A DNA stretch of 8,154 nucleotides from Gemmatimonadota bacterium (GCA_002686955.1 NYZA01000146.1:1-8154), one strand, 5' to 3'; shown: positions 1-6,159, counted from the first letter of the stretch. Notes: generated from the sequence alone by a model not told the origin. Translations and numbers: made by a program.

Positions 1-1154
1 ACATCCACCTGCGGAATCGGTGTCGTCAATCCCCCGTTCACCGTGAAGATATCGAGATCGCCGTCCCGATCGGCATCGAAGAGATTGTGTCCCCATGAAA
101 CACAATTCTGCATCAGCTCGGGTAGTCCGCTCCGTCCCGCACGATCCTCATACACTCCGGGAGCCACCCGCGTGAAGACCGAGCCGGCGACGTCGTCCGA
201 AACCGTCACATCGAGATGGCCATCCGCGTCGAGATCGCCGATCCCGATCGCCATCGCCGCCACCGGACGGCCTCCCCGGCCCAGCGCCAAGCCGCAACGC
301 GCCCCCGATTCCACGAAGCGCCCATATCCATCGTTCAAGAAAACGTAGCTCGGCGTGGCATCGTTCAGCACGTACAGATCCTGATCGCGGTCCTCGTCCA
401 GATCGGCGGCTGTCACACTCATCGCCCGCCCCGCGACCGCCGCGATCCCCGACGGTCCGGAGACGTCTTCGAATGTGCCGTCGCCCCGATTCCTGTAAAG
501 CAGATCGGCCTGCGCGGGCCAGGCCAGAGGACCGGGATGGGCGCCGGCCCGGTATTGAGAGGGCGGGTTCTCATCGAACTCGAGATAGTTGGCGCAGTAG
601 AGATCGAGATCGCCGTCCCCCTCCATGTCGAAGAAAGCCACGCTGATCCCGAACCCCGCATCCCCAACCCCGCCCCGCGCGGTGATGTCGCGCAGCTCGC
701 CGCCACCCAGATTCTCGAAGAGGCGATTCGGTTCGCGGTCGACCAGATAGAGATCGCGATCTCCGTCACCATAGAAGTCGGCGGCGGACCAGGCGATCCC
801 GGTTCCCTCCGGGGGCAGGCCCCACGCCTCGGTGACGTCCTCGAAACTACCGTCGCGTTGGTTGCGATAGGCCCGCAGCCCACCGTGACGTGCGGAATCA
901 GCGTCGGGATCGGGAGAGCGCGTCCCCCCGGCCACCAAGAGATCGAGCCACCCGTCGTCATCGAGATCGACGAAGGCCGCTCCCCCTCCATTGCTGTCCA
1001 CGATATCGGTGATGCCCGCGGGAGGGAGGCTATGGCGAGCATCGATCCCCGCCTCCACCGTGACATCGGTGAAGAGCGGTGCGGGCCGGGAGGTCGGGGA
1101 GAGTCGACGTGCCCCTCGCAGCCGCAAGCGCAGTTCACCACGGCCAAGGCGCAT
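1..1154 (-). CDS. FG-GAP/VCBS repeat protein, CRTAC1/ASPIC-like (3' end outside window)
   Basis: The minus-strand frame is open from the left edge up to about 1154 and encodes repeated Asp-rich calcium-loop motifs typical of FG-GAP/VCBS beta-propeller blades. I read six: VDLDDDGWLDL, ADFYGDGDRDLYL, FDMEGDGDLDLYC, ADLDEDRDQDLYV, GDLDADGHLDVTV and FDADRDGDLDIFT. Between them lie LYRNRGDGTFEDV-type connectors, and the first blade follows the family opening PAPLFTDVTVEAGI. The order matches bacterial CRTAC1/ASPIC-type proteins, which are usually exported and thought to mediate adhesion or surface binding; the C-terminal UnbV/ASPIC region, if present, is off the window. The ATG at 1154 is the only ATG found just upstream of the conserved region, but it gives an Arg-rich leader (MRLGRGELRLRLRGARR) and lacks a clear ribosome binding site. 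A signal-peptide-like leader lies in another frame (ATG 1231 or 1177), so a frameshift near 1085-1120 is possible. The family call is firm and the start is uncertain. Confidence 0.85.
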   Translation of the reverse strand, partial: MRLGRGELRLRLRGARRLSPTSRPAPLFTDVTVEAGIDARHSLPPAGITDIVDSNGGGAAFVDLDDDGWLDLLVAGGTRSPDPDADSARHGGLRAYRNQRDGSFEDVTEAWGLPPEGTGIAWSAADFYGDGDRDLYLVDREPNRLFENLGGGELRDITARGGVGDAGFGISVAFFDMEGDGDLDLYCANYLEFDENPPSQYRAGAHPGPLAWPAQADLLYRNRGDGTFEDVSGPSGIAAVAGRAMSVTAADLDEDRDQDLYVLNDATPSYVFLNDGYGRFVESGARCGLALGRGGRPVAAMAIGIGDLDADGHLDVTVSDDVAGSVFTRVAPGVYEDRAGRSGLPELMQNCVSWGHNLFDADRDGDLDIFTVNGGLTTPIPQVD

Positions 1155-1486
1155 ATCGATACGCGGGGAATGCTCATGGCTTGGCGATAATGACGAATCC
1201 GGAGGCGTGCTGAAGCTGGCAACGGCCCCATGTCGAAACCTTGGACTACACGATTCCCTTTTCTCCAACGCAGGTGTTAAGGTGGCCATTCCCTGATTCG
1301 CGATGAGTCGGAACTCGGCCGAAGCGACCGGAGGGATGGCGTCAAGGTGGTTGCACCGAGTCCGCCGACCTCTGAGTGCTCCACGGTTGCAAGCTGCGTC
1401 TCGATGCGATCATCGGCATTCGGCTGCTCATGGGCGCCATCGGCCGTTGCCTTGATCCGATCTGAATGGCGCAAGAGAGAACAAGA
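1155..1486. other. Divergent intergenic region between the FG-GAP gene and the RRM gene
   Basis: This stretch of about 330 bases lies between two divergently oriented genes and should hold both promoters. I could not find a convincing -35/-10 pair. TTGCAA at 1385-1390 on the plus strand has no good -10 at the right distance. The part next to the FG-GAP gene (1155-1231) may in fact be coding, because a minus-strand reading frame there encodes a possible lipoprotein signal peptide. AAGGTGG occurs twice (1278-1284 and 1344-1350), which may be chance. I see no RNA gene in it. Confidence 0.5.
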
Positions 1487-1777
1487 ATGAATATTTACGT
1501 GGGAAATCTTCCCTACAATATGCGTGACGAGGACCTTCGGGACCTCTTCGAAGAGCATGGCGAAGTCATGAGCGCGAAGGTCATCATCGACCGTGAGACC
1601 GATCGCTCGAAGGGTTTCGGTTTTGTCGAGATGAACAGCGAAGATGATGGCAAGAACGCCATCAAGGCCCTCGATGGCCACGAATCGGACGGGCGGGCCC
1701 TTCGGGTCAACGAGGCCCGGCCGCGTGCGGACCGAGGCGCATCGGGTGGTGGCTACAAGCGGCGCCCGCGCTACTAG
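1487..1777 (+). CDS. Single-RRM RNA-binding protein
   Basis: This is a small RNA-binding protein of 96 residues made of one RNA recognition motif with a short basic tail. RNP2 is IYVGNL (residues 3-8) and RNP1 is KGFGFVEM (42-49), with the aromatic residues that stack on RNA bases at Tyr4, Phe44 and Phe46. The beta-alpha-beta pattern is complete and the tail GGGYKRRPRY is the Gly/Arg-rich end common in bacterial RRM proteins. Family members bind single-stranded RNA in the cytoplasm, and in cyanobacteria many are cold-induced; that role here is inference. I chose the ATG at 1487 because it places the conserved MNIYVGNLP at the N-terminus and has a purine-rich AAGAGAG 8-14 bases upstream. An in-frame ATG at 1466 would add MAQERTR. 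The gene stands alone, divergent from the FG-GAP gene and closed by a strong terminator about 70 bases downstream, so it is probably monocistronic. Confidence 0.93.
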   Translation: MNIYVGNLPYNMRDEDLRDLFEEHGEVMSAKVIIDRETDRSKGFGFVEMNSEDDGKNAIKALDGHESDGRALRVNEARPRADRGASGGGYKRRPRY

Positions 1778-1844
1778 TTCCCCACCTAGAGCAGATGTCC
1801 CGACGCGGAAGGTTACGCCACCGCGCCGAGGCGTCCACTCACTG

Positions 1845-1890
1845 AACCGGCGCTCGACCCCTCGCGGGGTTGGGCGCCGGTTTCCTTTTT
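1845..1890 (+). terminator. Rho-independent terminator of the RRM gene
   Basis: A near-perfect hairpin has its left arm at 1845-1861 (AACCGGCGCTCGACCCC), loop TCGC at 1862-1865 and right arm at 1866-1882. All 17 positions pair, two of them as G-U. The right arm's last two bases begin the T-rich tail TTTCCTTTTT (1881-1890). It lies 67 bases after the RRM stop codon. The next gene starts three bases after the tail, so this hairpin may also lie in that gene's leader if transcription reads through. Confidence 0.9.
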
Positions 1891-1893
1891 GCG

Positions 1894-3396
1894 ATGGAAT
1901 CCCCAGTAACGCTTGTACTTGCTCTGTCGGCGCTCGTCGTCGGCTGTGCGGGTCGGGCGCAAGATCCCGGCACGGAGGAGCCCGCCGGCGACGGCGCCGC
2001 TCACGCGCTGGCGGAGCACCTCGGCGCGCTGGGCGGGCCCGAAGAGGTCGTCGCGATCGGGCCGCACGTGGTCCACGGCACGATCGAGGCCGAGGGAGGG
2101 CCGGGTTCGTTCCGCGACCAAGTGGTTCCCGACGGGCGGTATCGAAGCACCACGATCATCGGGGATCGGATCGAGAGAGTCGGATTCGATGGCGAGCGTG
2201 CCTGGACGGTCGACGAGAGTGGTGAGCCGCGAACCCTGTCTGGGCGGGAGGCGGATGCCGTAGTCCTGAGAGCGGCATTGGAGTCGATGCGATACCTCGA
2301 TGCGGGATGGGGAATCGTGCGGGCGCGATCCGCTCCGCCCGAAACCCTCCTCGGGCTTCCCTACGATGTTCTCGTGTTGATTGCTCCCGGAGGGGGAGAG
2401 ATGCGACTCCTGTTGGATCGCGCGGAGGGCTTGATCCGGAGGACCGTTTTCGATGGCACCGAAGGGCGGACCGTCACCGACCACGAGGACTACCGCACCT
2501 TGGGACGGCTCCCTCTGGCCCACCTTTTCGAAACGACCTCGACCGATCCACGATCGCCGACTCGGCGAAAAAGGGTTGAGCGGATCGACCCGATCCTCGA
2601 TCTGAAGGACGATCTCTTCAGAATCCCGACTGCTTCCCTGGCCAGGGACCATCGGCTCGATGGCGGTGACCGCAGCCTCGACATCGCCATCACGGTGCTC
2701 GAGAAGTCGGTCCTGGTGCCCGTCTCGATCGACGGAGCGCAGCCGGTGAGCTTCGCGCTAGACACCGGCGCCGGGGCGAGTCGCATCGATGCGGAGGCCG
2801 CCGCCCGCGCCGGGCTCGTCGCCGAGGGGGAGAACCGAGCGACACCGCTTTCCCTGCGCATCGGCGGGCTCGAGCTTCGCAACCTCCCGCTCGAAGTGCG
2901 GCCCCTTTCCGAGCTCAGCGAAGCCGCCGGGCAACCGATCGCTGGTCTCCTGGGACACAATTTCCTAAGCCGACTGGTGGTCGAGCTCGATCTCCGTGGC
3001 GCGAAGATGCACTTCTTCGACCCCGCCACCTACATGTACCCGGGTGCGGGAGGGGAATTGCGTCTGGCCTTCGTGAAAGGCGCGCCGCGCGTGGTCGCCC
3101 TGGCGAACCGCCGCTTCCCCGGCCGTTTTCTCATCGATCTGGGCCGCGCGGAGTCGACCATTTACGAAGGCGAGCTCCTTCGCGCATTGATGGAAGACGA
3201 CACCGAAACGCCCCCCGAACGGATCCGGCCAAAGCTCTTCACGATCGCCGGCCGGGCCGTCCCCGACCTCGAGCTGCTCTTTAGCCCCGAGAAAGAGCTT
3301 GATGCCGCCGGGCGTATCGGGCTCTCGGTGTGGCGACATTTCGACCTGGTGATCGACTATTCCGTGGAACGGATCTGGGTGGACTTCCGGGGGTGA
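1894..3396 (+). CDS. Two-lobed retropepsin-like aspartyl protease lipoprotein
   Basis: The protein has 500 residues. Residues 1-18 look like a lipoprotein signal with Cys18 after LSALVVG, although the n-region (MES) lacks the usual basic residue. Residues about 35-230 form a domain with the LGGPEEV...GFDGERAWTVDESG pattern that often precedes aspartyl proteases in Acidobacteriota-like genomes, perhaps LolA-like in fold. Lobe 1 (about 270-380) has the catalytic motif FALDTGAG with Asp290, followed by the flap-side motif GLLGHNFLSR (351-360). Lobe 2 (about 385-500) repeats the plan, but its active-site motif reads FLIDLGRAES at Asp415, so Thr is replaced, and it ends with GLSVWRHFDLVIDY. The likely role is a periplasmic or membrane-anchored peptidase, or a degenerate binding protein. 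The ATG at 1894 is chosen over the in-frame TTG at 1870, which lies inside the terminator stem. No Shine-Dalgarno sequence is visible. The gene converges on queF. Confidence 0.85.
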   Translation: MESPVTLVLALSALVVGCAGRAQDPGTEEPAGDGAAHALAEHLGALGGPEEVVAIGPHVVHGTIEAEGGPGSFRDQVVPDGRYRSTTIIGDRIERVGFDGERAWTVDESGEPRTLSGREADAVVLRAALESMRYLDAGWGIVRARSAPPETLLGLPYDVLVLIAPGGGEMRLLLDRAEGLIRRTVFDGTEGRTVTDHEDYRTLGRLPLAHLFETTSTDPRSPTRRKRVERIDPILDLKDDLFRIPTASLARDHRLDGGDRSLDIAITVLEKSVLVPVSIDGAQPVSFALDTGAGASRIDAEAAARAGLVAEGENRATPLSLRIGGLELRNLPLEVRPLSELSEAAGQPIAGLLGHNFLSRLVVELDLRGAKMHFFDPATYMYPGAGGELRLAFVKGAPRVVALANRRFPGRFLIDLGRAESTIYEGELLRALMEDDTETPPERIRPKLFTIAGRAVPDLELLFSPEKELDAAGRIGLSVWRHFDLVIDYSVERIWVDFRG

Positions 3397-3412
3397 CGAT
3401 CACCGGCTGACC

Positions 3413-3781
3413 TTACCCCCCCTCCGGGCGCTCACCGCTTCGCACCCGTACCACGGTCCGGATCCCCCCCCGCACGAAGAAGTCCCCCTCGACCTCGCAG
3501 AATCGAGGCTCCAGCGCCTTGGCAAGGTCGTCGTGAATACGATTGGTCACGGCCTCATGGAACGCGCCCTGGTCCCTGTACGACCAGAGATAGAGTTTCA
3601 GCGACTTCAGCTCGACACACCGGGCGCCCGGCACGTAGCGGATCCGTATGGTCGCGAAGTCCGGCTGCGATGTCATCGGGCAGAGGCAGGTGAACTCCGG
3701 GCACTCGAAGTCGATCAGGTAGTCCCGCTCCGGATTCGGATTCGGAAAAGTCACCAGCTCGCTGGAGGGGCTTGGGGGCAT
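3413..3781 (-). CDS. queF: NADPH-dependent 7-cyano-7-deazaguanine reductase, short (type I) QueF
   Basis: QueF reduces the nitrile of preQ0 to the amine preQ1 with two NADPH (EC 1.7.1.13), a cytosolic step toward queuosine in tRNA. The 122-residue protein is a short unimodular form like Bacillus subtilis QueF. Cys34 in [11 protein letters not shown] is the nucleophile that forms the thioimide, Asp41 is the proton donor, and His75-Glu76 in AFHEAVTN match the substrate-binding pair. All four sit exactly 21 positions before B. subtilis Cys55, Asp62, His96 and Glu97, as I recall that numbering. The NADPH-binding QueF motif reads [13 protein letters not shown] (57-69), with Leu where Ser is common. 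The N-terminus has a short NPNP run encoded by a CGGATT tandem. The ATG at 3781 has an excellent ribosome binding site (AAGGAAGG, 8-base spacing). It starts 24 bases after the aconitase-family stop, so the two are probably co-transcribed. No other queuosine gene is in the window. Confidence 0.96.
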   Translation of the reverse strand: MPPSPSSELVTFPNPNPERDYLIDFECPEFTCLCPMTSQPDFATIRIRYVPGARCVELKSLKLYLWSYRDQGAFHEAVTNRIHDDLAKALEPRFCEVEGDFFVRGGIRTVVRVRSGERPEGG

Positions 3782-3789
3782 CGTAGGAG

Positions 3790-3797
3790 CCTTCCTT
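3790..3797 (-). promoter_or_regulatory. Ribosome binding site of queF
   Basis: On the minus strand AAGGAAGG ends eight bases before the ATG at 3781. It fixes the queF start and is the strongest Shine-Dalgarno sequence seen in the window. The preceding stop codon lies only nine bases further upstream, at 3806-3808. Confidence 0.8.
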
Positions 3798-3805
3798 GGT
3801 AGTTC

Positions 3806-5782
3806 TCAAAGAGTGCCCGCCGACGCCAACACGCCAAACACGTCGACCCCGTGAGCCCGGATCGCCGGCACCAGCCCACCCGCGCGCAGCAGAGCGCCCA
3901 CGATCGGAGCGGGAGCGGAGCCCCGGAAACGCTCGCCGGTCGCCAAGTGAACCACCTCACGGGTCGCGGGATCGATCTCGATCTCCTCGGCCTCTTGCGC
4001 CAGCTCGTAGAAGCGCTGATCGGTAATGACGAGATGGGGAAGCGCGTCGTTGACGAGGTTTCGCTTGTGGATAAAGGCGAACGACTTCGCGATCACCGCC
4101 TCGACTCCGGCGCCTTGAAGGGCCCAGACCGCCTGCTCCCGCGAGCTCCCGGAGCCCCAGCCCTCGCCCGCGACGACGATCGCCGCGCCGCCGGCGACCC
4201 TCTGGCGAAAGCCGGGTGCCACATGGTGGAAGCAGGCGTCGCCGAGCTCGTCCATGCTGGTCAGATGGCAGAACTCGCCGGGAATGATCGCGTCGGTGTC
4301 GACATGGTCGCCGAATCGCTGAATGCGGGCGCGGATCGGTCGAAGACCGGCGTTGTCCACGCTCGTCGCCTCCGCCGCCGGCTCGCCGACCACCATCTCG
4401 GGCTCCGACGGAACTACGGGCGGCGGATTCGAACCGGATCGATCGAGGAGCCGCTCGAATCGTTCCCGGTCGATCTCGGCCAGAATCGGTCGCGCATCGG
4501 TGATTGCCATGTTCAGAGATGAGGCAGCCGCCGTCGCGCCCGAAGCGAGCCATGCATCGGAGCCGGCGCCCATGCGGTTCGGGAAGTTGCGGTTCTGTGA
4601 AGTGAGCCAGACCTCACCCCGCTCCGCCCTGTCGGAGGCAACGCCCAGACACATGGAGCAGCCCGGAGGACCGATGCGGAAACCGGCGCGGCGGTAGAGA
4701 TCGAGCAGACCCCTCTGCTCCAACCGCTCGACGATCTCGAGGCTGCCGGGCACCACGAGCCTCTTCCCCTCGGCGGGCGGCGCGTCCCGGTGCTCCAGAG
4801 CCCGCTCGAGCACGAGTGCGGCGAGCACCAGTTCCTCCTCGGTGGTGGTGCATGCTCCGACGAAGACCCCGTCAAGAGCGGTTCCGACATGGTCGGCGGC
4901 CGGCGCCACATTGTCCGGGGCGTAGGGAAGCGCCAACATCGGCTCGGCGCGAGCGAGGTCGATACGATGCCGCTCGAGGTAGGGAGCGTTCTCGTCGGCG
5001 CGGAAATAGCGGGCCTGGTCACTGTGGCTCGAGCGGCGCGAGAGCCAATCACTCACCCATCCATCGGCTTCGAAGACCCCGTTCAGGCCGCCGAACTCCG
5101 CGGTCATGTTGGCGATCGTGAAGCGCATGTCGGTGCTGAAGGCGCGGGTCGCGTCGCCCACATACTCGACCGTTCGCGCCATCGCGACGGTGTTGCGCCC
5201 CAGATCTCCAAGGGTTCGGAGGATGATCTCCTTGCCGCTGATCCCGAAAGGAGGTTCACCCGCGAACTCGACCGCGATCGCCTCGGGCACCTCGATCCAC
5301 GACTCCCCGAGCACCATCGCCGCGGCTATGTCGGCGCCGCCCAGCCCGATGGCGAAAGCGCCCAGACCTCCGTGGGAGCTGGTGTGGGAGTCCGCGCCCA
5401 GAACCAGCTCGCCGGGCTGGAGCAGATCGCGATAGAACTTGGTGTGCAGGATCGTCTCGTTGGCGTCGTAGAAGTGGCGGATGCCGCTCTCTTTCGCGAA
5501 GTCGCGAGAAAGGCGGGTCAGCCTTTTGGCGGTGGGATCCTCCGCCAGGGTGATCGGGTCGACCGTGTGGTCGATCGCCAGATAGAAGCGGTTCGGGTCA
5601 TGGATCGGAGGACGTCCGAGCAGTGTGTAGGTGCGGTTCATCCCGTTCCACGCCAGCTCGCTAGCGATCGTCCAATCCACCCGTACCCTGAGAAAATCCC
5701 CGGCTTCCACCCAGGGGCGCGCGAGCCCAATGGCGTGATCGGCGAGGATCTTCTGCGTCAAAGTCATTGGGCGGCGGAACAT
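3806..5782 (-). CDS. Aconitase/isopropylmalate dehydratase family enzyme, fused large and small halves
   Basis: This is a 658-residue [4Fe-4S] hydro-lyase with the LeuC-like catalytic region (1-430) and the LeuD-like swivel domain (about 485-640) in one chain, joined by a Pro/Glu-rich linker. Cluster ligands are Cys311 (GACTTTEEE), Cys375 and Cys378 (GCSMCLG). Catalytic landmarks match mitochondrial aconitase: IDHTVD (His72), ILHTK (His113), GADSHTSSHGG (131-133), VEYVG (Glu206), NRNFPNR (Arg398, Arg403) and GSGSSREQ (546-548). The first cluster motif departs from the usual GSCTNS. In the swivel domain VDTDAIIP resembles LeuD, whereas AKSFAFIHKRNL resembles aconitase SFARIH..NL. The substrate is therefore uncertain: citrate/isocitrate, an isopropylmalate-type acid, or another 2-hydroxy diacid. 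LeuC and LeuD are normally separate in bacteria, so a leu operon role is unlikely. The ATG at 5782 and the in-frame ATG at 5767 (MTLTQKI) both lack a Shine-Dalgarno sequence. The gene overlaps nothing and leads into queF. Confidence 0.9.
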   Translation of the reverse strand: MFRRPMTLTQKILADHAIGLARPWVEAGDFLRVRVDWTIASELAWNGMNRTYTLLGRPPIHDPNRFYLAIDHTVDPITLAEDPTAKRLTRLSRDFAKESGIRHFYDANETILHTKFYRDLLQPGELVLGADSHTSSHGGLGAFAIGLGGADIAAAMVLGESWIEVPEAIAVEFAGEPPFGISGKEIILRTLGDLGRNTVAMARTVEYVGDATRAFSTDMRFTIANMTAEFGGLNGVFEADGWVSDWLSRRSSHSDQARYFRADENAPYLERHRIDLARAEPMLALPYAPDNVAPAADHVGTALDGVFVGACTTTEEELVLAALVLERALEHRDAPPAEGKRLVVPGSLEIVERLEQRGLLDLYRRAGFRIGPPGCSMCLGVASDRAERGEVWLTSQNRNFPNRMGAGSDAWLASGATAAASSLNMAITDARPILAEIDRERFERLLDRSGSNPPPVVPSEPEMVVGEPAAEATSVDNAGLRPIRARIQRFGDHVDTDAIIPGEFCHLTSMDELGDACFHHVAPGFRQRVAGGAAIVVAGEGWGSGSSREQAVWALQGAGVEAVIAKSFAFIHKRNLVNDALPHLVITDQRFYELAQEAEEIEIDPATREVVHLATGERFRGSAPAPIVGALLRAGGLVPAIRAHGVDVFGVLASAGTL

Positions 5783-5829
5783 GGGGCGCTCAGTGTTGGA
5801 GGAGGTTTGGGGGTGGCGAAAAGCGGTTC

Positions 5830-5838
5830 AGCATAGCA
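5830..5838 (-). promoter_or_regulatory. Candidate extended -10 promoter for the aconitase-queF pair
   Basis: The minus strand reads TGCTATGCT, an extended -10 (TGn followed by TATGCT, close to TATAAT). No good -35 lies 17 bases upstream, which extended -10 promoters can tolerate. A start site 6-8 bases downstream would leave a leader of about 40 bases before the ATG at 5782. The call rests on motif match and placement only. Confidence 0.35.
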
Positions 5839-5839
5839 T

Positions 5840-5856
5840 GAGAGCGGTCGGCTCTC
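5840..5856 (-). promoter_or_regulatory. Perfect inverted repeat, candidate operator
   Basis: GAGAGC and GCTCTC form a perfect 6-base inverted repeat with a five-base spacer. The element ends one base upstream of the TGC of the candidate extended -10, so it covers the -35/spacer region where a dimeric regulator would act. No T-run follows, so it does not look like an intrinsic terminator for the small gene upstream. The regulator is unknown. Confidence 0.35.
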
Positions 5857-5876
5857 GGGAACCGGCCGCACCCTCC

Positions 5877-6071
5877 TCACCTGATCCGTGAGTCCATTGG
5901 AAGGTGTAGCTGATCAGGTTTCCGACAGCGCAGCTCGGCTGCTCGACCGCCTGAAGCAGAACCGTCACTCCCTGGGGTCAGAGTGAGCTCGGGGGTAGTG
6001 TCGGCCGGGGCCGTCGCACCACCGAGAAGAAGTAGCGTCAAAGCCGCCGTTGCTTGGCGTTGAAGTGACAT
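5877..6071 (-). CDS. Very short exported protein, possibly a frameshifted remnant
   Basis: The frame encodes 64 residues. It begins with a good signal peptide (MSLQRQATAALTLLLLGGATAPA, basic residue then a Leu-rich core, likely cleaved after the Ala-Pro-Ala region near residue 23). I chose the ATG at 6071 over one at 6128 because AGGACAGGAAAC lies directly upstream and the signal peptide then starts correctly. After the signal the frame reads TPELTLTPG and then a low-complexity, basic sequence that resembles nothing I know. One base over, the minus strand from 5977 to 5828 encodes a more protein-like run (AVEQPSCAVGNLISYTFQW) resembling PKD or Ig-like modules. A single-base frameshift near 5970 would join them. 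It is therefore either a small secreted protein or a decayed one. It lies between the GMC and aconitase genes on the same strand. Confidence 0.45.
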   Translation of the reverse strand: MSLQRQATAALTLLLLGGATAPADTTPELTLTPGSDGSASGGRAAELRCRKPDQLHLPMDSRIR

Positions 6072-6083
6072 GTTTCCTGTCCT
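6072..6083 (-). promoter_or_regulatory. Ribosome binding site of the small exported protein
   Basis: The minus strand reads AGGACAGGAAAC immediately before the ATG at 6071, giving an AGGA core at short spacing. It supports the internal ATG, and so the signal peptide, over the upstream ATG at 6128. Confidence 0.5.
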
Positions 6084-6091
6084 CTTGCGAT

Positions 6092-6159
6092 GGATCGGGA
6101 GCCTTCTCGAAGCCAGTCGGGTCTCCACGGAGGCTCGTCTCTCGGCTCGATTTCGATCC
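6092..6159 (-). other. Possible folded leader between the GMC stop and the small exported gene
   Basis: On the minus strand GGATCG (from 6159) can pair with CGATCC (ending at 6092), and inside it GAGCC (6148-6144) can pair with GGCTC (6103-6099), separated by a small internal loop. A short CTC/GAG hairpin fits inside. The fold was found by eye, matches no riboswitch class I recognise, and could be chance in GC-rich DNA. Confidence 0.2.

Noticed and set aside
40-1000. Repeated GATCGAGATCGCC-like stretches as a CRISPR or tandem array
   Set aside because: The repeats are degenerate, unevenly spaced and coincide with the codons for FG-GAP calcium loops.
216-1190. Plus-strand open frame of 324 codons opposite the FG-GAP gene
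   Set aside because: Its Ile/Glu/Val-rich repeats are the antisense reading of the Asp-Gly-Asp blade motifs; the minus-strand frame explains the sequence.
1277-1681. Minus-strand open frame covering the RRM gene
   Set aside because: It is a shadow of the RRM coding sequence, whose RNP1 and RNP2 motifs are unambiguous on the plus strand.
1870-1893. TTG at 1870 as the start of the protease lipoprotein
   Set aside because: It lies inside the right arm of the RRM terminator stem and has no usable ribosome binding site; the ATG at 1894 still gives a full lipoprotein signal.
3782-3805. preQ1 riboswitch upstream of queF
   Set aside because: Only 24 bases separate queF from the upstream gene, too little for the aptamer plus the ribosome binding site, and no aptamer-like sequence is seen.
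5798-5805. GGAGGAGG on the plus strand as a ribosome binding site
   Set aside because: No plus-strand reading frame of any length follows it, and it lies in the leader of a minus-strand gene.
4790-5836. Long plus-strand open frame (348 codons) opposite the aconitase-family gene
   Set aside because: It is antisense to a gene with clear motifs, has no recognisable domain, and long antisense frames are expected in GC-rich coding DNA.
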